Assembly (NCBI RefSeq): GCF_015552075.1
Contig: NZ_JADNDZ010000009.1
Span: 1 to 37,946 of the forward strand
Origin: Collinsella aerofaciens
GTDB lineage: Bacteria > Actinomycetota > Coriobacteriia > Coriobacteriales > Coriobacteriaceae
Length of the DNA: 37,946 nucleotides
Reading direction: 5' to 3'
A program made the position numbers and the translations under genes. The notes under the pieces are model-generated. The model was not told the DNA's origin and did not search any database. It saw only the letters and a list, made by a program, of their open reading frames with translations. The first letter of the stretch is position 1, and the number at the start of each line of letters is the position of its first letter. Positions 7,310 through 15,415 of this stretch are shown in pieces.

Positions 7310-7792
7310 TTAGCGCAGCAGCTCGGTGAGGTTGCGCTTAAAGCGGGCCCGGTCTTCGCTGGTAAATGCCGCCGGACCGCGAGTGCGACCGCCGGCGCGG
7401 CGCACCTTCTTTTCCTCGTGGCGAATAAACAGTTGCATGTCGATGGTCGCCTTATCGTAGACGCGCCCGCGCACGCCGATGGCGGCGGCATCGCGCCCGA
7501 GCACCATGCTCGCCAAGCCAATGTCCTGCGTCACGACTACGTCGCCCGCCTGCAGGCGTTCGACAATGGCAAAGTCGGCGCTGTCGGCGCCCACGCTCAC
7601 ATCGAGCGTCGTGACCCAAAATCCGCGTCGCGCATGCTCGACGTCGCGCGGATCGTCGCGGCGAATGTGGCGTTCCAGGTTCTGTGTGCTGTTGCCGGCG
7701 ATAACGACGGCGACGCCCGCCCGCCGCGCGCAGTCAATCGACTCGCGCGTGACCGGGCAGGCGTCTGCATCAATAAAGAGCGTTCGCGGCAT
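7310..7792 (-). CDS. yaiI: YaiI/YqxD-family protein (UPF0178, DUF188)
   Basis: This 160-residue protein belongs to the UPF0178 family, whose fold is related to PIN nucleases. The N-terminal FIDADACPV carries the conserved acidic residues. Other family signatures are GNSTQN, DVSVGADSADFAI and GDVVVTQDIGLA. Its start codon directly follows the stop codon of the upstream membrane-protein gene with no gap, so the two are translationally linked. The strong terminator comes right after its stop. The biochemical role of the family is not established. Confidence 0.92.
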   Translation of the reverse strand: MPRTLFIDADACPVTRESIDCARRAGVAVVIAGNSTQNLERHIRRDDPRDVEHARRGFWVTTLDVSVGADSADFAIVERLQAGDVVVTQDIGLASMVLGRDAAAIGVRGRVYDKATIDMQLFIRHEEKKVRRAGGRTRGPAAFTSEDRARFKRNLTELLR

Positions 7793-8395
7793 CTAGTGCA
7801 CCAGTTTGCCAAATTGAATAGCGCGAACAATCAGCGTTACGCCAAACACCAGCAGTGCGGCGCCGCTAAAGATGACGAGCATCTTGGCCGACCACAGCGG
7901 ATAGATAAACACGAACATGCCGGCGATGATGGAGAGCGCGCCGCTCAGGATGGCGAGGGCACGGTTGGACGAAAGCTCGGACTCCAGAATGGACATGACA
8001 CCTTCGACGATCCAGCCAAAGCCGGCCACGATAACCACCATCGTGGTGAGCGTCGCGGTCGAGAAGGCCTGGTTGCGCAGGATTATGACGCCGCCCAAGA
8101 TAATGAGTAGGTTGGAGATGATGCTCGTCACGCGCCAGCCGGTGGGCAGCAGTGGCTCGAAAACAGCGGTAAACAGCCTGATCGCGGCCGTGATCACAAA
8201 GTAGAAGCCCAAGACGGTCGTTAAGAAGACGAGGGACTTGGCGGGCGCAAACAGCAGTGCGATGCCGGCGACGAGCGCCAAGACGCCCGTGATGGCGTAA
8301 ATCCAGCGCACGGCCTTGACGGCCTTGCCTGCCATGCTTTTCTCGTCAAATCCAAACTGGCTCGATTTTTGGTCATCATTCTTAAAGATGCCCAT
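7793..8395 (-). CDS. DUF308/HdeD-like membrane protein
   Basis: This 200-residue protein has six predicted membrane helices after a charged 28-residue N-terminus. The helices come in hairpin pairs (for example ITGVLALVAGIALLF and LVFLTTVLGFYFVITAAIRL), the pattern of DUF308/HdeD proteins. HdeD in enterobacteria is linked to acid tolerance, but no such role can be claimed here. A good AAAGGAGA ribosome site precedes the ATG. It forms a two-gene operon with yaiI; the reason for the pairing is unknown. Confidence 0.85.
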   Translation of the reverse strand: MGIFKNDDQKSSQFGFDEKSMAGKAVKAVRWIYAITGVLALVAGIALLFAPAKSLVFLTTVLGFYFVITAAIRLFTAVFEPLLPTGWRVTSIISNLLIILGGVIILRNQAFSTATLTTMVVIVAGFGWIVEGVMSILESELSSNRALAILSGALSIIAGMFVFIYPLWSAKMLVIFSGAALLVFGVTLIVRAIQFGKLVH

Positions 8396-8583
8396 AATGT
8401 CTCCTTTCCGTGCGGCGTAAGCCTTGATCGTTACGACCAGTATCGCCTAAAGGCGCTGACGTATGGGTCGGGGAGGGTGAAACGTAACCCAAAGGCCCCG
8501 AATTGTTTCCGTTGTTCCCCACGTCGCGATTTTCTATTCAACAGGTGTAGAACATTGCGGCCCTGTTCGTTATTGCCTACGTT

Positions 8584-8602
8584 TTAGGTTAGATTTTCCT
8601 AA
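8584..8602 (+). promoter_or_regulatory. DtxR/IdeR-like iron box
   Basis: TTAGGTTAGATTTTCCTAA matches 15 of 19 positions of the textbook DtxR/IdeR box TTAGGTTAGGCTAACCTAA. It lies 28 bases before the nitroreductase start codon, where a repressor would block transcription or the start of elongation. Iron or manganese regulation is inference. Confidence 0.5.
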
Positions 8603-8630
8603 GAACAATTGCCCGAAATTGGGGGTCCCT

Positions 8631-9302
8631 ATGAACGAAACAGTTCCCGCGGCGCCGTCTAGCGCGGAGTCGATGGCAAAGCAAGGTTGCGAAAAGCTCG
8701 GCCTGGACACGTTTGACGCGCTGGTCCGCCGCGCCCGTACGTGCCGTCGCTTTGACGAGTCCATGCGCGTGCCGCGCGAGTTTTTGCTCGAGCTGGCGGA
8801 ACTGGCGCACCTGGCTCCCTGCGGCGCCAATGCTCAGCGTCTGCGTTTTCATGTGGTAAGCGGTTCCGAGGACTGCGCTCGCGTGTTTGACGAGCTTGCA
8901 TGGGCCGGCGCGCTTAAGGACTGGTCGGGTCCTGCCGAGGGCGAGCGCCCGACCGGCTACATCGCGATTCTTGCCGAGCGCGCCGTTCCGGGCAAGCCCG
9001 CCGCTCCTATTACCGAGGTCGACACGGGCATTGCCGCGCAGACGATGATGCTCGCCGCCCGCAGCGCCACGCCCGAGGTGGCTGCCTGCATGTTCAAGGC
9101 CTTTACGCCCCACGCGATCGATGCCATGGGGCTCGATAGCGACAAGTATGAGCTCAAGCTGATCATGGCGTTTGGCGTTCCGGCCGAGACGCAGGTGATC
9201 GATGCGATCGATTCCAACCCCGACGGCTCAATTAATTACTGGCGCGACGAGGCGCAGGTGCACCACGTACCCAAGCGCCCGCTTGCCGACGTACTGGTGT
9301 AG
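8631..9302 (+). CDS. nitroreductase-family FMN oxidoreductase
   Basis: A protein of 223 residues in the nitroreductase superfamily of homodimeric FMN enzymes. Near the N-terminus RRARTCRRFDES matches the R-S-x-R-x-F FMN-phosphate loop, and LAPCGANAQRLRFHVV matches the APSxxNxQPW region. Later segments GIAAQTMMLAA and LIMAFGVPAE fit the conserved helix and final strand. I chose the ATG at 8631 because GGGGG lies just before it; a TTG at 8619 would add four residues. The electron acceptor is unknown. The iron box upstream hints at a role in low-iron or redox conditions. Confidence 0.85.
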   Translation: MNETVPAAPSSAESMAKQGCEKLGLDTFDALVRRARTCRRFDESMRVPREFLLELAELAHLAPCGANAQRLRFHVVSGSEDCARVFDELAWAGALKDWSGPAEGERPTGYIAILAERAVPGKPAAPITEVDTGIAAQTMMLAARSATPEVAACMFKAFTPHAIDAMGLDSDKYELKLIMAFGVPAETQVIDAIDSNPDGSINYWRDEAQVHHVPKRPLADVLV

Positions 9303-9332
9303 CTGAGCGTCACCGCGGTGTGATCCGGCGGT

Positions 9333-9370
9333 AAACCACCACAAAGTTACCTGTCCCCTTTGCGGTGGTG
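9333..9370 (+). repeat. CCACCAC palindrome (family R1), copy 1, degenerate
   Basis: Left arm AAACCACCACAAAG and right arm CTTTGCGGTGGTG flank TTACCTGTCCC. This copy has point changes in arm and centre compared with the copies at 23016 and 36550. It sits between the nitroreductase stop and the phosphatase ribosome site. Confidence 0.85.
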
Positions 9371-9384
9371 CGAGGGGAGGACGT

Positions 9385-9927
9385 GTGGCAGATTTGTATT
9401 TGGTGCGGCATGGACAGACTGAGCTCAATGTGCAGAACATTTTGCAGGGTGGGCACGATTCGCCGCTTACGGCGCGCGGGCGCGAGCAGGCGCTGGCGAC
9501 GCGCGCGGCGTTTGAGGCGCGTGGCGTGACCTTTGACCGTGTGTATTCCTCGCCGTTGGGCCGGGCGCGGCATACGGCTGAGCTAATTGCTGGTGAGGGC
9601 CGCTCGATAGAGCTGGTCGATGACCTGCGCGAGTGGCATTTGGGCTCGCTGGAGGGTACATCAAATCGCGAGATGCCGCCGCAGCCCTGGGGTGATTATC
9701 CGGTGGCCTTTGGTGGCGAGTCTGAAGGCGAGCTCCAGTCGCGCATGGTCGCGGCGCTGTCCCACATCATGGCCAGGCCGCAGCACGACTGTGTGCTGGC
9801 AGTCTCCCACGGCTCTTCCTGCCAGGAGTTTCTTGAGTATGTGACTGGCGGGGGAGAGCTACCCGACAACGGTGCCGTGCTTCATTTTGGCTATTGCGAC
9901 GGTGCGTTTTCGCTCCTTGATTGGTAA
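9385..9927 (+). CDS. histidine phosphatase (phosphoglycerate mutase-like), copy 1
   Basis: This 180-residue protein has the histidine phosphatase fold. LVRHGQTELN gives the catalytic His9 and its Arg8, SSPLGRARHTAE carries the second Arg, and VSHGSS gives His142. The start is GTG with a strong GAGGGGAGG ribosome site. The next gene, 17 bases away, encodes a paralogue with the same motif spacing, so the pair arose by tandem duplication. The family includes phosphoglycerate mutases, cobalamin-pathway phosphatases and broad phosphatases; the substrate is not evident. Confidence 0.9.
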   Translation: MADLYLVRHGQTELNVQNILQGGHDSPLTARGREQALATRAAFEARGVTFDRVYSSPLGRARHTAELIAGEGRSIELVDDLREWHLGSLEGTSNREMPPQPWGDYPVAFGGESEGELQSRMVAALSHIMARPQHDCVLAVSHGSSCQEFLEYVTGGGELPDNGAVLHFGYCDGAFSLLDW

Positions 9928-9944
9928 CGAACGAAAGGACCCCT

Positions 9945-10580
9945 ATGAATAAAGACCTGTATCTGGTTCGTCATGGGCAGACAATATTCAACCTTAAGCG
10001 CATTATTCAGGGTTGGAGTAACTCGCCGCTCACGCAGCTGGGATGCGACCAGGCGGCACGTGCCGGCATGTTCTTACGTGCGCGCGGCATTGAACCCGAT
10101 CATGCCTACACCTCCACACTTCATCGCACCGAGCAGACTATCGCCAACCTGTGGCCGGGCTTGGCGTACGAGCGCCTGGACGGTCTGCGTGAGTGGTTCT
10201 TTGGCGACTTTGAGGCCGAGCGCGTGATGCTTATGCCCGAGCGGCCGTGGCGAGATTTCTATCGTCAGTTTGGCGGCGAGGGCCAGATGCAGGTGCGCGA
10301 GCGCATGGCGGCGACGATAACCGATCTTATGCGACGTCCGGACCACGAGTGCGTGCTCGCGGTGAGCCACGGCTCGGCTATCAAGGAGTTTTTGGACCAC
10401 GTGCGGGGCGCGGCGGCCGACGAGCGCGAACGCGTGCCGGGCAACTGCTCAGTGCTGCAGTTTGCGTTTGACGATGCGGCCGATACGTTTGAACTGGTCG
10501 AAGTCTTTACGCAGGAAGACTACGCGCGCGAGCTGGGGCTTGAACCGCTCGTGGCTACTGCGGGTCCGCAGCGCGGATAA
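9945..10580 (+). CDS. histidine phosphatase (phosphoglycerate mutase-like), copy 2
   Basis: This 211-residue paralogue of the preceding gene carries LVRHGQTIFN (His10) and AVSHGSA (His142). Between them LREWFFGDFEAE holds the acidic residue expected near the active site. It is longer at the C-terminus, with an added acidic tail of about 30 residues. GAAAGGA precedes the ATG. It ends the operon, before a strong hairpin at 10628-10664. The substrate is unknown. Confidence 0.9.
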   Translation: MNKDLYLVRHGQTIFNLKRIIQGWSNSPLTQLGCDQAARAGMFLRARGIEPDHAYTSTLHRTEQTIANLWPGLAYERLDGLREWFFGDFEAERVMLMPERPWRDFYRQFGGEGQMQVRERMAATITDLMRRPDHECVLAVSHGSAIKEFLDHVRGAAADERERVPGNCSVLQFAFDDAADTFELVEVFTQEDYARELGLEPLVATAGPQRG

Positions 10581-10627
10581 CGCGAGCGCGGCGGCACGGG
10601 TCGTCGGCATAACTTCTCGACGCAAAA

Positions 10628-10664
10628 GGGGCGGAGATGCATGTACCTGCTGCATCTCCGCCCC
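10628..10664. terminator. bidirectional terminator between convergent genes
   Basis: Fourteen-base perfect arms (GGGGCGGAGATGCA and its complement) close a nine-base loop. TTTT follows on the minus strand and CTGTTTGTT on the plus strand. It separates the second phosphatase gene from the DUF1015-like gene. Confidence 0.85.
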
Positions 10665-10709
10665 CTGTTTGTTGGGCTGCCGATTTTTGTGCTGGACGGT
10701 CTGGTCTTG

Positions 10710-11390
10710 CTAGAACCGCGCGACCTGGTGCGTGAGCAGACCCGTCGGAACCTGCGCCGCGCCGCCGCTGACCTGCGCGGCGGGGAAGAGCGCAGCTACG
10801 GCAAAGTTGAACGGCTCTTTGCCCGTGTAGGTGCCGGCGGCACGTGCATCGTCGGCCAGGAGCTGTGATGCCTCGACTAGTGCGACAGCGTAGGCAGGGT
10901 CGTCGGCCAGTGCCGGCTCCGGCGCCTGGTCGAGCATGGCGCGGATGGCCCCGACGGCGTCCTCGCGCTTGACCTCCCACACGCGGTGCGTAATGCCGGC
11001 GGGGTCGGTGACGGCATAGAGTGAAGCGCCCTCTTTTGCGGCGCCGAGGATGATATCCATGACGGGAGAGGCTTCGTAGACAAGCGTTACGGGACGGGGC
11101 TGTACCTTGAGGTCGGCGATTGCGCGCGCAGCGGCGGTCGTATCGGCGGCAACCGCGTCGCCGCCCGCCAGCGCACCAACCGGGCAGATCGCCACGACAC
11201 CCGTCACACGTCCCGGCTCGCCCGAGCATTCGTACACGTAATACGCCGCACCCGGGTCCTTGAGCATCAGACCATCGGCAATGGCTCCGCGCAGAGCATC
11301 GTTGCCGCTCATGATGCTGTCCATTGCAGGCAGCGCCTCGAGCACGCGGTCCTGAGCCGGGCGGATGCAGGGAAACGGAAGTGCTTTCAT
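10710..11390 (-). CDS. short DUF1015-like protein
   Basis: This 226-residue protein resembles a shrunken DUF1015 protein. Segments such as AAYYVYECSG followed by RVTGVVAICPV, the middle part PVTLVYEASPVMDIILGAA, and YAVTDPAGITHRVWEV follow the order seen in DUF1015. The family usually exceeds 400 residues and contains ADGHHR; here the matching place reads LLADDARAAGTYTG, so the hallmark is lost. DUF1015 genes are often neighbours of serA and serC, and this one lies 1.4 kb past serA on the same strand. Function is unknown. The family call is my judgement from segment order. Confidence 0.55.
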   Translation of the reverse strand: MKALPFPCIRPAQDRVLEALPAMDSIMSGNDALRGAIADGLMLKDPGAAYYVYECSGEPGRVTGVVAICPVGALAGGDAVAADTTAAARAIADLKVQPRPVTLVYEASPVMDIILGAAKEGASLYAVTDPAGITHRVWEVKREDAVGAIRAMLDQAPEPALADDPAYAVALVEASQLLADDARAAGTYTGKEPFNFAVAALFPAAQVSGGAAQVPTGLLTHQVARF

Positions 11391-11429
11391 GGGCGGTCCT
11401 AACGCACGAGTCGGTTTGTTCGCGGCTTA

Positions 11430-12650
11430 TTATGCCCCAACTTGGCCGCTCGCGTCCCAGAGCACGTTGTCGGCGAGCACGATGAGCACGTTCTGACAAC
11501 GAACGATATCGGCGTGGGGCACATATTCGTTGGGCTTGTGCGCGAGCGCCAACGAGCCGGGGCCGTAGCTCATGCAATTGCGGTTACCCGTCTTGCTGGC
11601 AATGACGGCGGTATCGGTGTAGCCGGTAAAGAAGCCGACGGTCGTGTCCGCGTCCGTCGTATCGTCTGCTGCGCGCTTGAGTGCAGCTAGAAGGGGAGAG
11701 TTCGGGTCGCGCTCGATGGCGGGGCGGTCGCCCGTCACGGTGTAGCTGCCATGGCAACCGGGAACGGCGGCTTCGGCGACGGCGATGGCCTGCTCTACCA
11801 TGCGCGTCGCGGCGGCCGTATCGGTCGGCGGGGTCAGGCGCATGTCGACCCAGACTTTGGCGCGGTCGGGTACGACGTAGGGGCGATATCCGCCCTCGAT
11901 TTGGCCAAACGTGATGGTCGAAGGCCCCAGCTCATTATGCACGGGCAGCGCCGCAAATGCGCGGCGAAGCGAGCACACGGCCTCGGCCATGGCGGCGACG
12001 GCATCCGCGCCCTTCCAGGGCTGGCTCGCATGCGCCGTCACGCCAGCCATTTCAATCTCGAACCACGTACGCCCCTTGTGCGCCACCTGGATCTGTCCGT
12101 CGGTGGGCTCGGTGTCCAGCACCCATTCGCGCGAGCCGACCCAGCCAGCATCGATCGCGGCCTCTGAGCCGCGCATAAAATCTTCCTCGTCGACCGAGCA
12201 GATGAGCGAAAAGCCGCGACGCGGCAGCGCGCCATCCGCCACCACGCGCTCGAGCGTATGGACCAGCGCGGCAATGGCGCAGGCCAGGCCACCCTTCATA
12301 TCGCAGGCACCACGGCCGTAGAGCTTATCGTTGCGCACGATCGCTCCGAGCGGCGGAATGTCCGCGTCCCAGCCATCGCCCAAGGTGACGGTATCCAAAT
12401 GGCAGATGTAGACGAGCCGTGGCTCGTCGCTTTGGCCCGGCACGGTGACCATTAGATTGCGGCGTCCGGGGAGTACTTCGTGCTCTGCAATCTGCACGGC
12501 ATCGAGTACCGGATGGCTCAGCTGCGCCAATCGTTCCTCAATCAACGCTTTGATATAGCGTTCAATCTCGCCCTCATACGCACCTGGGTCGGAACTGTCG
12601 ATCCGCACGAGCCCTTGCGTAAGCCGCCAAGCAAAATCTGTATCAACCAT
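11430..12650 (-). CDS. M20-family metallopeptidase (ArgE/DapE-like)
   Basis: This 406-residue zinc hydrolase belongs to the M20 family. ICHLDTV carries the first metal His and the nearby Asp, GRGACDMKGG gives the bridging Asp, and CSVDEEDFMRGS holds the catalytic Glu pair. A dimerisation lid domain follows (WFEIEMAGVTAHASQPWKG), and the C-terminal HKPNEY supplies the last metal His. The ATG at 12648-12650 is preceded by GAGGTG; an upstream ATG in the same frame lies within the serA terminator region and is unlikely. Desuccinylase, deacetylase and dipeptidase activities are all possible. Confidence 0.9.
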   Translation of the reverse strand: MVDTDFAWRLTQGLVRIDSSDPGAYEGEIERYIKALIEERLAQLSHPVLDAVQIAEHEVLPGRRNLMVTVPGQSDEPRLVYICHLDTVTLGDGWDADIPPLGAIVRNDKLYGRGACDMKGGLACAIAALVHTLERVVADGALPRRGFSLICSVDEEDFMRGSEAAIDAGWVGSREWVLDTEPTDGQIQVAHKGRTWFEIEMAGVTAHASQPWKGADAVAAMAEAVCSLRRAFAALPVHNELGPSTITFGQIEGGYRPYVVPDRAKVWVDMRLTPPTDTAAATRMVEQAIAVAEAAVPGCHGSYTVTGDRPAIERDPNSPLLAALKRAADDTTDADTTVGFFTGYTDTAVIASKTGNRNCMSYGPGSLALAHKPNEYVPHADIVRCQNVLIVLADNVLWDASGQVGA

Positions 12651-12727
12651 AGGCACCTCACAGATAGTTAGGTCAACATACAGATTGTATGCCAAGAAGC
12701 GGCTCGGTGCATTTAATGGAGGGCTCA

Positions 12728-12765
12728 CAAAAACGGGGACGCCTCTCGTGCGAAAGGCGCCCCCG
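12728..12765 (-). terminator. terminator after serA
   Basis: CGGGGACGCCT pairs with AGGCGCCCCCG apart from one position, and the minus strand continues with TTTTTG. It separates serA from the M20 peptidase gene. Confidence 0.85.
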
Positions 12766-12827
12766 CGGGCATTCAATGTCAGCGACGGGCAGGCCACATG
12801 GGGAACTGCCCGTCAGATCAGCCGGCG

Positions 12828-13991
12828 CTATTTGATCACGCGCACGCGATACATCGACGGAATCTGCTTGAGCGCCTCGATGGTGCTGCTGTCCAGGTGC
12901 TCGTCGGTGTCGAACATGGTGTAGGCGTTCTCGCCGGCGGACTCGTTGGTCATACGCTGCACGTTGGCGTTGTCCTTGGCCAGGATGGCCGTGATCTGGC
13001 CGATCATGTTGGGCACGTTGGCGTGCAGGCAGGCGATGCGGCTCGCGGCGCGCGCCTTGCCCATGCTGCAGGCGGGGTAGTTGACGCTGTGCGCGATGTT
13101 GCCGTTCTCCAAGTAATCCTTGAGCTCGCTGATGGCCATATCGGCGCAGTTGGCCTCGGCCTCGCCAGTGCCGGCCCCCGAGTGCGTGGTGATAAACGTG
13201 TTGGGCATCTTGACGGTCTTGGGCGTGGCAAAGTCGCAGCTAAACCAGCTCAGCTTGCCCTCGCGCAGGGCAGCGTCGACGGCGTCCTCGTCAATGATGG
13301 TTTCGCGCGCGTAGTTGATGAGCACGGCGCCGGGTGCCAGCAGGTTAATCTGCTCGGTGCTGATCATGCCGATGGTGTCTGCCTTGCTGGGCACGTGCAC
13401 GGTGAGGTAGTCGCAGCCGCGGCAGAGATCCTCGAGCGTGCCCACGCGCTGCACCTCGCGGCTCAGCACCCACGCGTGCTCAACGGAAATGAACGGGTCG
13501 TAGCCGTAAACGTCCATGCCCAGATCGACGCAGGCGTTGGCTACCTTGGAGCCCACGTTGCCCAGGCCGATGACGCCGATGCGCTTGCCCTTGAGCTCGC
13601 GGCCCACAAAGGCCTTCTTGGCCTTCTCGGCATCGACCTGAATCTCGGGGTCGTCGGCGTTGTCGCGCACCCAGTTCATCGACTGCACTACGCCGCGGCT
13701 CGAAAGCACCAGCATGCCTAGGACGAGCTCCTTGACGGCGTTGCTGTTGGCGCCGGGGGAGTTAAAGACGACGACGCCCTTCTTGGCGTACTCCTCGACG
13801 GGGATGTTGTTGACGCCGGCACCGCAGCGGGCGATGGCGCGGATGCCCTCGGGCAGCTCGTAGCCGTGCAGGTCGGTCGAGCGCATCAGGATCGCGTCGG
13901 CCTCTTCGGCGGTGCTCACAAATTCGTAGCCCTCGCCAAACTCGACTTTGCCGTCCTTGGTGATATCGTCGATGGTCTTAATCTTACGCAT
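12828..13991 (-). CDS. serA: D-3-phosphoglycerate dehydrogenase
   Basis: This 387-residue NAD-dependent enzyme oxidises 3-phosphoglycerate, the first step of serine synthesis. The nucleotide fold shows GVIGLGNVGSKVANAC (about residues 138-153). RCGAGVNN and NYARETIIDEDAV mark the active-site Arg region, and the catalytic His lies in THSGAGTGEAE. Residues from about 318 to the end form a C-terminal ACT domain (ANVPNMIGQITAILA), a likely site of serine control. It is the short type without the extra intervening domain. AAGGAG precedes the ATG. It follows serC by 72 bases on the same strand, so the two are probably one operon. Confidence 0.95.
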   Translation of the reverse strand: MRKIKTIDDITKDGKVEFGEGYEFVSTAEEADAILMRSTDLHGYELPEGIRAIARCGAGVNNIPVEEYAKKGVVVFNSPGANSNAVKELVLGMLVLSSRGVVQSMNWVRDNADDPEIQVDAEKAKKAFVGRELKGKRIGVIGLGNVGSKVANACVDLGMDVYGYDPFISVEHAWVLSREVQRVGTLEDLCRGCDYLTVHVPSKADTIGMISTEQINLLAPGAVLINYARETIIDEDAVDAALREGKLSWFSCDFATPKTVKMPNTFITTHSGAGTGEAEANCADMAISELKDYLENGNIAHSVNYPACSMGKARAASRIACLHANVPNMIGQITAILAKDNANVQRMTNESAGENAYTMFDTDEHLDSSTIEALKQIPSMYRVRVIK

Positions 13992-14063
13992 GGAAAAACT
14001 CCTTAGCAGGTTTTGATCTAAACAGGGTGGTTTGAGATGGCTGGCCGGCCCGCGTGCTGCGGG

Positions 14064-15188
14064 CTAGTTAGATCGCGGGCTCAAACTATGCTGCGCTTCG
14101 AAGTCCTTCATGTACGAGGCCAGTGCCTGCACATCTTCCATGGTTACGGCGTTGTAGACGCTAGCGCGCATGCCGCCTACCAGACGATGGCCCTTGACGT
14201 TTTGAATCTGGTGCTCGGCCGCGCCTGCGACAAAGGCCGCGTCGAGCTCGGCGTCGCCGGTACGGAACGTGACGTTGGCGATGGAGCGACTGTCTGTCTG
14301 CGCGGTGCCGTGGAATAGTTTACTGTGCTCGAGCAGGTCGTAGAGCAGATTGGCCTTGGCCCAGTTGCGCTCGGCCATGGCGGCAAGTCCACCGGTCTGT
14401 TCAACCCAACGGAACACCTTGCCGCACACGTAGATGCCAAAGGTGTTGGGCGTGTTGAGCATGGAGCCCTTGGCGGCCTGGGTCTTAAGGTCCAGGTACT
14501 GCGGCGTCTGCGCAAAGGCGGGGCCATCTGCGATGAGATCGTCGCGCACGATGACCACGGTCACGCCCGCGGCACCGGCGTTTTTCTGCGCGCCGGCGTA
14601 AATGAGCCCGTAGCGCTCAACGTTGAGCGGCTGCGACAGAAAACAGCTCGAGACATCGGCGACCAGCGGCACATCGCCGCAAGCGGGCAGCTCGTGGTAC
14701 ATGGTGCCAAAGATGGTGTTGTTCTGGCAGATGTAGACGTAGTCGAGCCCGTCGCCCGCGGCCTCGTCGGCAATGCGCGCGTTGATGTCGGCCATGTTGG
14801 GAATGCGGTCGAAGTTGGTGTCCTCGGAGCTCGCGAGCAGCACGGCCTCGCCGTACTTGGCGGCTTCTTTGTATGCCTTGTTGGCAAAGTTGCCGGTCAC
14901 GATGTAGCCGGCGCGGCCGCGGCGCATGAGGTTCATGGGGATGCCCGCAAACTGCAGCGTGGCGCCGCCCTGCAAAAACAGGACGCGGTAGTTGTCGGGG
15001 ATGTGCAGCAGGTGACGCAGGGTTGCCTCGGCGTCGTCGATGATCTGCTGGTACATGCTAGATCGATGGCTCATCTCGAGCACGGACATGCCGCAACCGC
15101 GGTAGTCCATCATCTCGTCGGCGATCTCGGCGAGCACGCTTGTAGGCAGTGCGGCCGGGCCAGCTGAGAAGTTGTGCACACGTGCCAT
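14064..15188 (-). CDS. serC: phosphoserine aminotransferase
   Basis: This 374-residue PLP enzyme makes phosphoserine from 3-phosphohydroxypyruvate. FSAGPAALP at the N-terminus, MSHRSSMYQ, LFLQGGATLQFAGIPMNL and ADVSSCFLSQPLNV are family signatures, and the PLP-binding Lys is in YAGAQKNAG. The C-terminus VGGMRASVYNAV is also typical. I chose the ATG at 15186-15188, which has GAGGGG upstream; an in-frame ATG 48 bases further up lacks one. A GC-rich hairpin (14048-14065) overlaps its 3' end without a T-run and could tune serA expression downstream. Confidence 0.96.
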   Translation of the reverse strand: MARVHNFSAGPAALPTSVLAEIADEMMDYRGCGMSVLEMSHRSSMYQQIIDDAEATLRHLLHIPDNYRVLFLQGGATLQFAGIPMNLMRRGRAGYIVTGNFANKAYKEAAKYGEAVLLASSEDTNFDRIPNMADINARIADEAAGDGLDYVYICQNNTIFGTMYHELPACGDVPLVADVSSCFLSQPLNVERYGLIYAGAQKNAGAAGVTVVIVRDDLIADGPAFAQTPQYLDLKTQAAKGSMLNTPNTFGIYVCGKVFRWVEQTGGLAAMAERNWAKANLLYDLLEHSKLFHGTAQTDSRSIANVTFRTGDAELDAAFVAGAAEHQIQNVKGHRLVGGMRASVYNAVTMEDVQALASYMKDFEAQHSLSPRSN

Positions 15189-15322
15189 CTTCTGGTTCCC
15201 CTCGTAGTCGTTTGAACGTTCGGGATACTTTAGCACAGTGGAGCGGTAGGCGCGACCGCATCACGGTAAAACTCGACTACGCCGCTATGATTTACAGGAT
15301 GGTTACATGGGGGAGGGGCGCT

Positions 15323-15415
15323 TTACTCCTCAGGCAAATCCAAATCAGCGAGCGAAGACATAAGGTTCTCTAGGCGCTTGATCTCTTCGTCGCAAATTAG
15401 CCACCTCCTGGTCAC
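15323..15415 (-). CDS. possible 30-residue ORF overlapping the antiporter stop
   Basis: A GTG overlapping the antiporter TAG opens a 30-residue frame ending DEEIKRLENL then MSSLADLDLPEE. The second half is helical, acidic and codon-typical, so it may be a real small protein translated by coupling, or the surviving end of a lost gene. AGGAGG occurs inside it rather than before it. Support is weak. Confidence 0.25.
   Translation of the reverse strand: MTRRWLICDEEIKRLENLMSSLADLDLPEE

Noticed and set aside
12734-12765. GGGGACG in the serA terminator as another GGGAC-family hairpin
   Set aside because: There the string is part of the paired arm rather than the centre, and the stem is an ordinary terminator.
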